This document shows positions 28,419 to 36,286 of a stretch of DNA of 64,000 nucleotides, piece after piece; within the stretch, counting starts at the first letter, position 1, and the number at the start of each line of letters is the position of its first letter. The stretch covers positions 58,797-122,796 of the forward strand of contig NZ_JADEXQ010000004.1 in the NCBI RefSeq assembly GCF_015207035.1, read 5' to 3'. The notes beneath the pieces are model-generated. The model saw only the letters and a list, made by a program, of their open reading frames with translations. It was not told where the DNA came from and did no database searches. The translations under genes and the position numbers were made by a program. Source of the stretch: Romeriopsis navalis LEGE 11480 (GTDB lineage: Bacteria > Cyanobacteriota > Cyanobacteriia > Leptolyngbyales > Leptolyngbyaceae).

Positions 28419-29813
28419 TTAATCCTCTTTCAGCCGAGTCGCAAAGTTTTTCTGGCGGTTAGGTGATAGTGATCGCGCTTTAACAATTGATGCAGCGAGG
28501 AACGCATAGGACAACATCCCGACGATTGCTAATAGAACTGGATTTACGCCACCCATAGTATTCCAAAGTGCATGTAAGCCGGCCGCTGTGATGTAGCCAA
28601 TTCCTAAGATCCGCCAACGTGATCTTGGCCGCAGGACTGAGAGTCCGATGAAATAACCAAAGTAGCCGCTATAGGCCATATGCCCAGAAATTGCTCCCAG
28701 CAAACGCGGAATCAGCAGCTGTAATCCCCGCAACTGACCGGCTTCAAATTGAGCACTTTGGATGATTTCTGGCACATATTGGCCCAAGGTCTCACTCATC
28801 GTAAATCCGATCGCTGAAGCCGCTCCGAGTAAGATGCCATCCAACGGTTCCGTAATTCCCCAGCGATTTTTGACGGCGGGTTTGGCGCCACGACTCAAGC
28901 CCAAAATCAAAAAGAGCGGTACGACTTTCAACAACTCCTCCATCAAACCCGCACCGAAAAACATCCGCACGAGCCGGACTGGAAAACTCAGCGCGCTGGG
29001 GTTCGTTGGGACGGCACCGGGTAAAACATCACGAAACCACCAGATAAACAGTTGTAAGAGTGGACTGCGCAACAGCAGCATGGTCATTAATGCTGTGCCT
29101 AGCAGTAAAATCGGCGGTTTCTCTTTGCCGCAAAGTTGATAAATCACGTAGTAACAACCGATCGCCAAGAAGCTGGCCAGCAGTAAGTTAAATGCCCGTG
29201 GGACATCGATAGTCATAAACATCGCCACCACAAATGTGACGACGATTGCCCCAGGCATCAAATAGGCCTTACGACGAAGATCTAAGCCATTGGACAGGAT
29301 GGGAAATAGTTGCGTGAGTGTAATATCTGCTTCGTTGGTTTTGGCGACACTCAGAGGGCGATTGGCTGTTTGGTCGGGTAATGGCTGGGGCACACGGCGT
29401 GGCAATCGACGACCCGGCTGACCGATTGGTGCGACTGGTCGACGGGGGATCAGCTCAAAGATAAATTTGGGGCCGTCTTGTCCCAAAGTAATGCAGTCGC
29501 CGTGCTTGAGCGTCTGACAGCCCTGGAGTTTCTGTTGATTCAGATAGGTGCCATTGGCACTATTCAAGTCACATAGCCACCAATTTGCCCCATCGTTGGT
29601 CGTATTTGCCGGTTCATAGCGCAGTTCCGCATGCCGGCGTGAAACCATGCCATACGTATTCGAGTCAATCACGATTTGACCACTGGGTTCGCGCCCGATC
29701 GCCACAATCTGATCAAGCGGGAGCTGGGCCTGCTCAGGATTCACCCCCGTCTGACCATCGGGGCGATTGGATTGATGCCGGAGTAATGCGATCGGGTTCG
29801 CGTTATCCATCAT
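28419..29813 (-). CDS. FHA domain fused to PrsW-type intramembrane protease
   Basis: A 464-residue fusion. Residues 25-120 are a forkhead-associated phosphothreonine-binding domain (VAIGREPSGQIVIDSNTYGMVSRRHAELRYEP, NSANGTYLNQQKL). After a Pro/Arg linker come about eight membrane helices with PrsW motifs: GLMEELLKVVPLFLI (EE), AASAIGFTMSETLGQY (E), GHMAYSGYFGYFIG (H) and AAGLHALWNTMG (H), the expected metal and catalytic residues. PrsW proteins cut membrane substrates such as anti-sigma factors; the FHA domain suggests recruitment by a phosphorylated partner, which is inference. Confidence 0.88.
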   Translation of the reverse strand: MMDNANPIALLRHQSNRPDGQTGVNPEQAQLPLDQIVAIGREPSGQIVIDSNTYGMVSRRHAELRYEPANTTNDGANWWLCDLNSANGTYLNQQKLQGCQTLKHGDCITLGQDGPKFIFELIPRRPVAPIGQPGRRLPRRVPQPLPDQTANRPLSVAKTNEADITLTQLFPILSNGLDLRRKAYLMPGAIVVTFVVAMFMTIDVPRAFNLLLASFLAIGCYYVIYQLCGKEKPPILLLGTALMTMLLLRSPLLQLFIWWFRDVLPGAVPTNPSALSFPVRLVRMFFGAGLMEELLKVVPLFLILGLSRGAKPAVKNRWGITEPLDGILLGAASAIGFTMSETLGQYVPEIIQSAQFEAGQLRGLQLLIPRLLGAISGHMAYSGYFGYFIGLSVLRPRSRWRILGIGYITAAGLHALWNTMGGVNPVLLAIVGMLSYAFLAASIVKARSLSPNRQKNFATRLKED

Positions 29814-29892
29814 TGCCCCGGTCGGCTCAAGCGATCCGGCACCACAGCATTAACGGGAAATAACACAACAACCATCACAACGTTCGATTGGC

Positions 29893-30135
29893 CTATAGAT
29901 TAGCGCGAGCATCTTTGACTGCCATCACAAATGACACAATCCCGATCGGAATGCTAGCAACCAGAATGCCGATGGTTGGATTCATGCCAAAATCTGGCTG
30001 CCCCGACGTAATTTCAAATATGCTCCCCACGGCTGAAATACCGCAGATACAGGCAATTCCCAGAAACAATCCACTTTTTGGTGTCATCATGGCGTTCAAA
30101 TCCTCGAATGATATAGACTGCTTTTCTGCCTTCAT
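29893..30135 (-). CDS. Small hypothetical membrane protein
   Basis: An 80-residue protein with two hydrophobic segments (SGLFLGIACICGISAVGSIFEI and TIGILVASIPIGIVSFVMAV) joined by a short GQPDFGMNP loop. No family was recognised. It lies between the FHA-PrsW gene and def, all on the minus strand, and the gaps (about 80 and 110 bases) leave room for its own promoter. Confidence 0.55.
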   Translation of the reverse strand: MKAEKQSISFEDLNAMMTPKSGLFLGIACICGISAVGSIFEITSGQPDFGMNPTIGILVASIPIGIVSFVMAVKDARANL

Positions 30136-30242
30136 GCGGCAGTGGCAGAGATTTTAGAATTAGTCTATTTGAGCAAAGGCATATTCTATTCCGTGCCTTG
30201 ATGCCACCGCAACTGCCGCGGCGTGCAAGAACGTTGAAGCAC

Positions 30243-30809
30243 CTAGGCTAATGGTTTAACCGCTTTGGGACTAAACCCCTGTTTGGCCAGTTCTTGATCA
30301 AGGGCGAGGCGGTTATCGACGCGATCGACAAACATGACGCCATTCAAATGATCGATTTCATGTTGAATCACACGGGCAAGGATGCCATCCGCTTTGAGTT
30401 TTTGCAGTCGGCCCGATTCATCTTTGTAAGTTACTTCAATCGCATCCGGACGCACAACATCAGCAAAAACACCAGGAACACTGAGGCAACCCTCTTGATC
30501 CTTGGCCAATTCGCTGCCAAATTTTTTAATCTCAGGATTAATCAACACATAGGGCTTAGCCTCGGGATCCTCAAGCTCACAGTCAATGACAACGAGTTGC
30601 TTATGAATTCCGACTTGCGGTGCCGCTAATCCAATGCCATCTTGGCTATACATAGTTTGCAGCATCTTCCGAACCGTTTCGCGTAGCTCATCATCAATTT
30701 TGGTGACGCGCTTGGCCGGCTGGCGTAAGACTTTATCCCCGAGTTCGTGGACTTCAAGCGGGGGATGCTTGAGCTTCTTTTTCTCGACTACGATGCTACT
30801 GGTTGCCAT
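30243..30809 (-). CDS. def: Peptide deformylase
   Basis: A 188-residue metalloenzyme that removes the formyl group from nascent proteins. Its three motifs are present: GIGLAAPQVGIHKQLVVID, EGCLSVPG (Cys metal ligand) and ARVIQHEIDHLNGVMFVDR (two His ligands and catalytic Glu). The N-terminus (residues 1-18, KKKLKHPPLEV) is slightly extended as in cyanobacterial enzymes. It is divergent from ftsX. Start ATG 30809. Confidence 0.96.
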   Translation of the reverse strand: MATSSIVVEKKKLKHPPLEVHELGDKVLRQPAKRVTKIDDELRETVRKMLQTMYSQDGIGLAAPQVGIHKQLVVIDCELEDPEAKPYVLINPEIKKFGSELAKDQEGCLSVPGVFADVVRPDAIEVTYKDESGRLQKLKADGILARVIQHEIDHLNGVMFVDRVDNRLALDQELAKQGFSPKAVKPLA

Positions 30810-31007
30810 GAATCTCGTCTAATTGACTACTAGGGCAGGACTAACGTTCGATTTTGCTAAATCTATCTTAGCGAATAAAGGCCACTGTAAGCGGAATCCG
30901 GCTAGCCCAAACTCTGAGCAAAAGCATGATGCTAAGGCATAATGACGGGCATCACGATCTTGAAATAGATCAATTTTGACGGAACAGATTTTGTGGGACC
31001 TGTGGCT

Positions 31008-31907
31008 ATGCTGCGATCGTTAACGAAATTGGACTATCTCCTGCGGGAAACCTGGTTGGGGTTTCTCCGGGGTGGTTGGATGAACTGGGCAGCGATTAGT
31101 ACGGTGACAGTATTGCTGTTTTTGATGGGTAGTAGTCTGCAAGCATCGTGGCAAATTGAGCAACTGGTCAATCAGTTTGGCAATCAGCTCGAAGTATCTG
31201 TATATCTCGAAACTGGAGTCGATAGTCAGACCTTGAAACCGGTGGTGCAGAATTTCCCAGAAGTTGCTTCAGTCAAGGCGATTACCAAGGAAGAAGCCTG
31301 GAAGAGTTTGATTCAAGAGTTGGGTGATGCCAATCTCGAAGACTCGCTCAAAAATCTTGGCGGAAATCCCCTTGTCGATGAAATGCGGGTCAAAGCGATC
31401 AATTCCCAATCGGTCGATAAACTCGCCAAGAAGCTGCGCAATATCAAGGGAATTGGCAGTGTGCAATATATTTCCGAAGCCGTCCAGCGGATTGCGCAGC
31501 TCAATGAGGGCTTACGCATGACGGGTTTTGCCATCACTGGTTTTTTGGCTTTAAGTGCTATTGCCGTGATTACCACAACGATTCGGTTGATTGCACTTGC
31601 CCGTAGTGATGAATTAGAGATTATGCGGCTAGTGGGCGCCACCCGTGCTTGGATTTATTTACCGTTTCTGTTCCAAGGCCTAATTTTTGGCGGCGTCGGT
31701 GCTTGGTTAGCCTGGTTGTTGATCCAGTTAGTCCAGAAATCGCTGTTCAATTTGATAAAAGATCAGCCAGAGCTAATTCAAGCCGTGACCTTATCTGGTT
31801 CATCAAATTGGCGGCAGCAATTACTATTACCGATCATTTTGATGACTTGTGGCGGTTTGATTGGAACGATCGGCAGCATTTTAGCCGTGCGATCGGTGAA
31901 AACTTAG
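31008..31907 (+). CDS. ftsX: Cell division protein FtsX
   Basis: A 299-residue permease-like partner of the ATPase FtsE in the septal complex that activates peptidoglycan hydrolases. Topology is as expected: basic N-terminus, helix 1 (AAISTVTVLLFLMGSSL), an extracytoplasmic domain (residues 55-165, VSVYLETGVDSQTL), and three C-terminal helices with the FtsX block IRLIALARSDELEIMRLVGATRAWIYLPFLFQG. ftsE is not adjacent. ATG 31008 is preferred; GTG 30993 is in frame. Confidence 0.93.
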   Translation: MLRSLTKLDYLLRETWLGFLRGGWMNWAAISTVTVLLFLMGSSLQASWQIEQLVNQFGNQLEVSVYLETGVDSQTLKPVVQNFPEVASVKAITKEEAWKSLIQELGDANLEDSLKNLGGNPLVDEMRVKAINSQSVDKLAKKLRNIKGIGSVQYISEAVQRIAQLNEGLRMTGFAITGFLALSAIAVITTTIRLIALARSDELEIMRLVGATRAWIYLPFLFQGLIFGGVGAWLAWLLIQLVQKSLFNLIKDQPELIQAVTLSGSSNWRQQLLLPIILMTCGGLIGTIGSILAVRSVKT

Positions 31908-32088
31908 TGCTTGAGATTCAGTTATGTAGACTCGATGCTCCAGCAGTTGCGGCGGAGTGGGGGCAATTTACCGGTGCTCGTAACCCGAACCGTGCAGTTG
32001 CATCGCAGGATACAGAGCAAGACGTGAGCAATGTACCACCCGCATATCGCCATCTTTGACTTAAAGCCAGACAAAATTAGAGCCAGAC

Positions 32089-32119
32089 AAAAAAGAGCGG
32101 TGAATTTGCTTCACCGCTC
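32089..32119 (-). terminator. Terminator of the Crp-type regulator gene
   Basis: Perfect 10-bp stem (GAGCGGTGAA / TTCACCGCTC) with a 5-base loop; on the minus strand it runs into TTTTTT (A-run at 32089-32094). It sits 40 bases past the regulator stop. Confidence 0.85.
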
Positions 32120-32158
32120 GGAGGTTGTTAACTTAATTGATTGCTTGATCCTACGATC

Positions 32159-32902
32159 TTATGAAGCGTTAGCAATCACATTCGAGTCTGCCTCACCACC
32201 GACTTCCGGTGCAGAGTTGCGACGCTTCTCGATAATCTCGGCGGGTAGACACAACAGGTTATCGCCCTGAGTGCGAATCAATCCCTTCTGGCGCAATTTA
32301 CCCATCAGACGTGTCACAGTCACTCGGGTGGAACCGATCGCGCTACCAATTTGTGCATGGGTCAGTGGGAAGGGTAAGCAATAGCCATCTTCCGTTGGCT
32401 CACCATACTCTTCGATCAGCAATGTTAAGAAACCCAGCAATCGGTCGATCGTCCGACGCTGCCCCAACGTGCTGAGCCACAATAGCTTACGCTGGTGCTG
32501 ATAGCGAAATGCATCCAACACTTCACGGCGGAAGTGCGGCCAGTTGTCCAAATCATTCCAATACATCCAAACCACCGACGTCTGATCAACGTGGGCATAG
32601 CTTTGGAGGGTGAATGGCGACTGGGCCACAATTTCGAAGGGCTGACCTGCACCAACGAAACCCAAAAATGCTTCTTCCGGGGCAATTCGTGCCACCCGTG
32701 AAGTTGCATTGGCGTTAACTTGGGCTGTACCGACTAGTCGGACAGACCCCCGCTGCACTAAATAGAGCAGACCGGGCCGAGCCGGAATCTTCTCATCTTT
32801 ATTAAATGTGCGGCAGCGGTAGTGCTCCTGTGCCCAATCAATAATCCGTTGCCACGTAAGAAATGGACGGGCATTATCTTGGGCGTCTGATGCTGGATAC
32901 AT
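32159..32902 (-). CDS. Crp/Fnr family transcriptional regulator
   Basis: A 247-residue regulator. The N-terminal two thirds are a cNMP-binding-like beta roll (GLLYLVQRGSVRLVG, EEAFLGFVGAGQPFEI) without the arginine/serine phosphate cassette of cAMP-binding Crp, and the C-terminal HTH reads LTHAQIGSAIGSTRVTVTRLMGKLRQKGLI, nearly the NtcA recognition helix. The rest differs clearly from NtcA (no SLITGQRSDRFYHAV block), so it is a separate conserved cyanobacterial branch. The DNA motif it reads may resemble the GTAN8TAC family. Effector unknown. Confidence 0.88.
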   Translation of the reverse strand: MYPASDAQDNARPFLTWQRIIDWAQEHYRCRTFNKDEKIPARPGLLYLVQRGSVRLVGTAQVNANATSRVARIAPEEAFLGFVGAGQPFEIVAQSPFTLQSYAHVDQTSVVWMYWNDLDNWPHFRREVLDAFRYQHQRKLLWLSTLGQRRTIDRLLGFLTLLIEEYGEPTEDGYCLPFPLTHAQIGSAIGSTRVTVTRLMGKLRQKGLIRTQGDNLLCLPAEIIEKRRNSAPEVGGEADSNVIANAS

Positions 32903-33153
32903 AGAAATTGCTGGTTACTAATGAAACAACGGGAAAACGCCTGATCTGAGCCAATGACTAGGACAAAAATGTCTTGGGTAGCTGCGTGGATCACGTAGAT
33001 GGACAATGGAGTAAAAACAACTTCCTTAACCACCAATAGCCACGTAGACGAAACTACCTGTATTGACTCCTGTAAGCCTTTCGAGCAAGATGATTGCGGC
33101 CTAAATCGCAATCATACCCTTGCTTTTATCGGTTGTGCTTAATTTAACCACAG

Positions 33154-34101
33154 GTGGCGAATCTTTCCAAGAGCTTGATCGATTTGTCAACCGAAATTTT
33201 AGGTGAACTTCATATGGCGATCAGTTCTTTTCTCCTTAAACCTACGGACATTAGCCTACGTGTATTTTCGCTGGTACAGCTTTATACGGCCATCTACCTA
33301 GGGAGAGATATTTTTGATACAGGGCCAGGGGCCATTCCCCTGGAGGGGGTGCCATCAGAAATCGCTGAGGAAGCTATCTATAAATGGTTTCAGCGTCCAA
33401 TACTACGATTGTCTACCGATTGTGTGAAGGTTCATTACTATTCGGCAATTTCACTGGCGATCGCGCCTGCGCTACAACGATCGCCCCAAACAATCTCACA
33501 GTGGATAGTCAATTCAGTAGTTCACGCTACCGAATTGACGGTTTTAAGTTCGCCTGATCCCTATGCTGTTTCTTTACACGTAGAATTACTGACTACGGAT
33601 CAGGGTGGAATTGAGTGGTGTTTGAGTCCCACGACACTCAGTCTTTGGGTCCAACATGCCGGGCGCGCAATTTTGACAATGCCGTTGCCCACGCTGGTCG
33701 CACCACAGGCATTTATGACTTCTGATTTATTGTGGCGCGGCCTGTATGCCTATGCACGGTGTTGTGCTTTATCCCGCGTGACTTTGCCAGCGGATGCGGC
33801 GAGTCAAGTCTTGAACATCCATCCAGAACTGACGATGGATGCAGTGGAGCCACGGACATTGATAAAACTGATGCAAACCATTGATGAATTAAGCGATGTC
33901 GGTTTTCCGATCCATCCAGAACTCTATATCAAATCCGTAGCGACTGTGGTGGAGGCATTTGAGCACCTAGAGCGGCGTGACTTCCGACGAACAGCAAGAT
34001 CATCAACTGCTTTCACATTAGGTTTAGTGATACTTATAAAAAGTCTCCTGTTTCAGCTACTTCAGGTGGGTTTGGGGATAGAAGTAACGGAAAAAATATA
34101 G
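33154..34101 (+). CDS. Orphan DALR anticodon-binding-domain protein
   Basis: A 315-residue protein resembling the C-terminal domain of arginyl-tRNA synthetase without the catalytic part. Supporting segments are KVHYYSAISLAIAPALQ, the DALR-type helix LYAYARCCALSRVTLP and the end LGLVILIKSLLFQLLQVGLGIEVTEKI, which follows the pattern of DALR C-termini. HIGH and KMSKS motifs are absent, so it cannot charge tRNA. Such proteins occur in cyanobacteria with unknown role. GTG 33154 gives the longest form; ATG 33214 is an alternative start. Confidence 0.55.
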   Translation: MANLSKSLIDLSTEILGELHMAISSFLLKPTDISLRVFSLVQLYTAIYLGRDIFDTGPGAIPLEGVPSEIAEEAIYKWFQRPILRLSTDCVKVHYYSAISLAIAPALQRSPQTISQWIVNSVVHATELTVLSSPDPYAVSLHVELLTTDQGGIEWCLSPTTLSLWVQHAGRAILTMPLPTLVAPQAFMTSDLLWRGLYAYARCCALSRVTLPADAASQVLNIHPELTMDAVEPRTLIKLMQTIDELSDVGFPIHPELYIKSVATVVEAFEHLERRDFRRTARSSTAFTLGLVILIKSLLFQLLQVGLGIEVTEKI

Positions 34102-34197
34102 TTTTCAGATATTTGGCGAATTTTTCTTCCGCAAAAATACTTAATTTGCCGCTTAGCCACCCCAGGAATAACATAAGTAATAGTTATGCTTTGGGTG

Positions 34198-34226
34198 GTG
34201 ACAAACCTGGTCTGGATAGGTATATT
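34198..34226 (+). promoter_or_regulatory. Sigma70-type promoter of a candidate small RNA
   Basis: GTGACA at 34198-34203 (5 of 6 to TTGACA), a 17-base spacer and TATATT at 34221-34226 (5 of 6 to TATAAT). Initiation is expected near 34231-34233. Confidence 0.55.
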
Positions 34227-34230
34227 GTTG

Positions 34231-34300
34231 ATGTGTGAGGAGCGAACCAAAGATACCGCCGAGACGAAACACGGACAGTCGTCGGCGGTATCTTTGTTTT
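34231..34300 (+). ncRNA. Candidate ~70-nt small RNA ending in a strong terminator
   Basis: Between the DALR and HAD genes there is a promoter-like pair followed only 23 bases later by a 14-bp perfect stem (AAAGATACCGCCGA at 34249-34262, TCGGCGGTATCTTT at 34282-34295) and a GTTTTT tail. No open frame fits. The single-stranded leader contains GTGTGAGGAG (34233-34242), the exact complement of CTCCTCACAC, the unpaired signature of the cyanobacterial regulatory RNA Yfr1. Promoter, leader and terminator are seen; that this is a transcript, and any pairing with Yfr1, is inference. It could also be merely the terminator of the DALR gene. Confidence 0.45.
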
Positions 34301-34303
34301 TAA

Positions 34304-34337
34304 ATGGGCGTCGGCGATCCGCCGATGCCCATTTTTT
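34304..34337 (+). terminator. Second hairpin terminator
   Basis: A 13-bp stem with one G-T mismatch (ATGGGCGTCGGCG / CGCCGATGCCCAT), 3-base loop, then TTTTT. It follows the small-RNA terminator by 4 bases and may also serve the convergent HAD gene on the minus strand. Confidence 0.7.
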
Positions 34338-34352
34338 ATGTTTGAAATGTGA

Positions 34353-35204
34353 TTAATCTTTGTCTGTCAGTAGAAACTTTTCAATCGCGACTGCCGCACC
34401 ATCCGCTTCGACATCCGGGGCAACCCATTTTGCCGCGGCTTTTACAATGTCTGGCGCATCGCCCATGGCAATGCCGAGACCAACCGATTGCAGCATTTCG
34501 AGGTCATTGCAATTATCGCCGATCGCCATGACTTGGGCGGGCGTAATGCCGAGAATTGAGGCCGCAACATGTTGCACAGCCGCGCCCTTATTAACCGCTG
34601 GGTGGGCAGCTTCCAGAAAGGTCGCAACGGATGTTGTGAGATACATTTGGTCGGGGCTGTAGCGGGTCTTCAAATCCACTAGGGCATCCGCGATCAAATC
34701 AGTGTTTTGACTCATCGCTAACAGCTTGGTCGGACTGCGTTCCAGCAAACTGCTGAGATCCTCAACCAAAATCGCAGGAATTCCTGAACGCTCAATATAA
34801 TCCTTGGTATCAGCCAGCATGTCTTGGACGTAGAGCTGATCGTCTAAATACAGATGAATAGAGACTTCTGCCTGTAAGTGGGGTTGTGCGAAGTATTGCA
34901 ATAACGCTTGGGCTAAGGGGGCAGGAAGCGGCGTATGTTGGTGGGGTAAGTCCATGCGAGGATCCTGAATCCAGGCACCTTGGTAGGAAATTACGGGTAG
35001 TTGGGACTGCACCAGTTTGTGAAATCGTAGGGCGGAGGAATACATTCGGCCTGTGGCTAGCGCAACAGGGATACCATTTGTTTGAACTTGCTTTAAGGCC
35101 TGAAGAACGCGATCGCTAACCTGATTGGCCGCGCCGGCGATCGTGCCGTCAATATCCACAACTAGTAGACGGATATCGTAATCGTTGGGTGCTGTCGATG
35201 GCAT
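34353..35204 (-). CDS. Cof-type HAD-IIB phosphatase
   Basis: A 283-residue haloacid dehalogenase-superfamily hydrolase. Motif I is LLVVDIDGTIAG (nucleophile Asp and acid/base Asp), motif II is VALATGRM, the Cof-type cap lies between, and motif IV is VMAIGDNCNDLEML (GD-x3-D, Mg ligands) followed by GIAMGDAPDIVKAAA. These enzymes dephosphorylate small sugar phosphates or nucleotides; the substrate cannot be told. It stands alone on the minus strand. Confidence 0.93.
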   Translation of the reverse strand: MPSTAPNDYDIRLLVVDIDGTIAGAANQVSDRVLQALKQVQTNGIPVALATGRMYSSALRFHKLVQSQLPVISYQGAWIQDPRMDLPHQHTPLPAPLAQALLQYFAQPHLQAEVSIHLYLDDQLYVQDMLADTKDYIERSGIPAILVEDLSSLLERSPTKLLAMSQNTDLIADALVDLKTRYSPDQMYLTTSVATFLEAAHPAVNKGAAVQHVAASILGITPAQVMAIGDNCNDLEMLQSVGLGIAMGDAPDIVKAAAKWVAPDVEADGAAVAIEKFLLTDKD

Positions 35205-35561
35205 AGGTACGGGAATGATTTAGAGGTGAGTCAAGTTGATTGTTGATGTCCGTGGGGTATTTACGCAAGTTCACGACAGCACAAGGACTCAGGATGCAGC
35301 GAGGCTCCGAAGGATTCACCAATTCTTCACGTTGTGAGCCGTATTTCTGCGGTTTTTGCCAGTCTGATTGCTTCAGTATCATGGGTGCATGTAACGACAG
35401 GATCGCTGCCCGTGAGCAGTGGTCGCGGTGATGATTGCACCACTCGATGCATGATTACCATTTCAGGGAACAGTCTCAAGACTCAACTTAGGTGTGTAAC
35501 TGCGCTTAAGCTCAATCTACCGGTTCAATTGATTGATTTAGTTCCAGTTTCTGTGATTGTC
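35205..35561. other. Leader region of the DUF928 gene
   Basis: About 360 bases between divergent genes. The DUF928 frame is open from 35334, but the extra 76 residues lack a family match, so this stretch is treated as leader. No dyad or promoter was assigned. Confidence 0.4.
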
Positions 35562-36281
35562 ATGCCCATATTCCCTGTCTGTCGGTTGTTAATTGCTCTA
35601 GGTTTGCCTGTGCTATTTACAACTGTGACGATCGCTGGCATGGCTACGCCGGTGTCAGCGAGGTCCACGGTTTCTCGCCGCACAAGAAGGCGGCGCTATG
35701 TCCCACGTAAACGTCGTCGCGCCCCACGTCGAACCGAGGCGGGCGGTACACGCGGTTGTTCAGTCAATACTCAATCTGCCAATATTCAGCTTTTAGTTCC
35801 AGCCACGAACGTCGCTCATACCGATCGTGGTCGGCCGACTTTTTCCTGGCACATTACCAACCCGGATCAAGCGAGTTTGCCAGTACGATTCACCTTGATT
35901 GAACCCGGTGTCCTCAAGCCGCTCTATCAACAAACACTGCAAGCAAATCAAAGCGGTGTGATGCAGGTGACATTACCCAAAACTGCGCCAACCTTAAAAG
36001 CCGATCGATCGTACCGCTGGATGGTGAGCTGGAGCTGTGACCTGAAGCGACCTTCAGAACAGTTGCACCGCCGCGCTTGGATTGAACGTGTAGAAACCGA
36101 CGCAACCCTCAATCAAACTCTCAAAGCGGCAAAAACTGTCCCGGATCAGATTATTGCCTATGCTCAATCTGGCATCTGGCATGAAGCGATCGATCTTGCG
36201 GCTAACCACCGCCAAAACCCTCAGGTGAATCCCCTGTGGCAAGAGTTGCTACAGGATGGCAAATTGCCAGCGATTAAATAG
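35562..36281 (+). CDS. DUF928 family exported protein
   Basis: A 239-residue protein with a signal peptide (PIFPVCRLLIALGLPVLF ending near SARS), a very basic segment (about residues 38-60, RRTRRRRYVPRKRRR), and the DUF928 domain: GRPTFSWHITNPDQASLPVRFTL, LKADRSYRWMVSWSC and a C-terminal alpha-helical part (IIAYAQSGIWHEAIDLAA). DUF928 is nearly confined to cyanobacteria and often occurs with CHASE2 or secreted TPR proteins; function unknown. ATG 35562 is chosen because it starts the signal peptide. Confidence 0.75.
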   Translation: MPIFPVCRLLIALGLPVLFTTVTIAGMATPVSARSTVSRRTRRRRYVPRKRRRAPRRTEAGGTRGCSVNTQSANIQLLVPATNVAHTDRGRPTFSWHITNPDQASLPVRFTLIEPGVLKPLYQQTLQANQSGVMQVTLPKTAPTLKADRSYRWMVSWSCDLKRPSEQLHRRAWIERVETDATLNQTLKAAKTVPDQIIAYAQSGIWHEAIDLAANHRQNPQVNPLWQELLQDGKLPAIK

Positions 36282-36286
36282 GGTAA

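Noticed and set aside
32159..32902. The Crp-type gene as ntcA
   Set aside because: Only the recognition helix resembles NtcA; the sensory domain lacks the NtcA blocks and the protein is about 25 residues too long.
34198..34300. The hairpin region as yfr1 itself
   Set aside because: CTCCTCACAC is present only on the minus strand, where the required 3' terminator hairpin with a U-run is missing.
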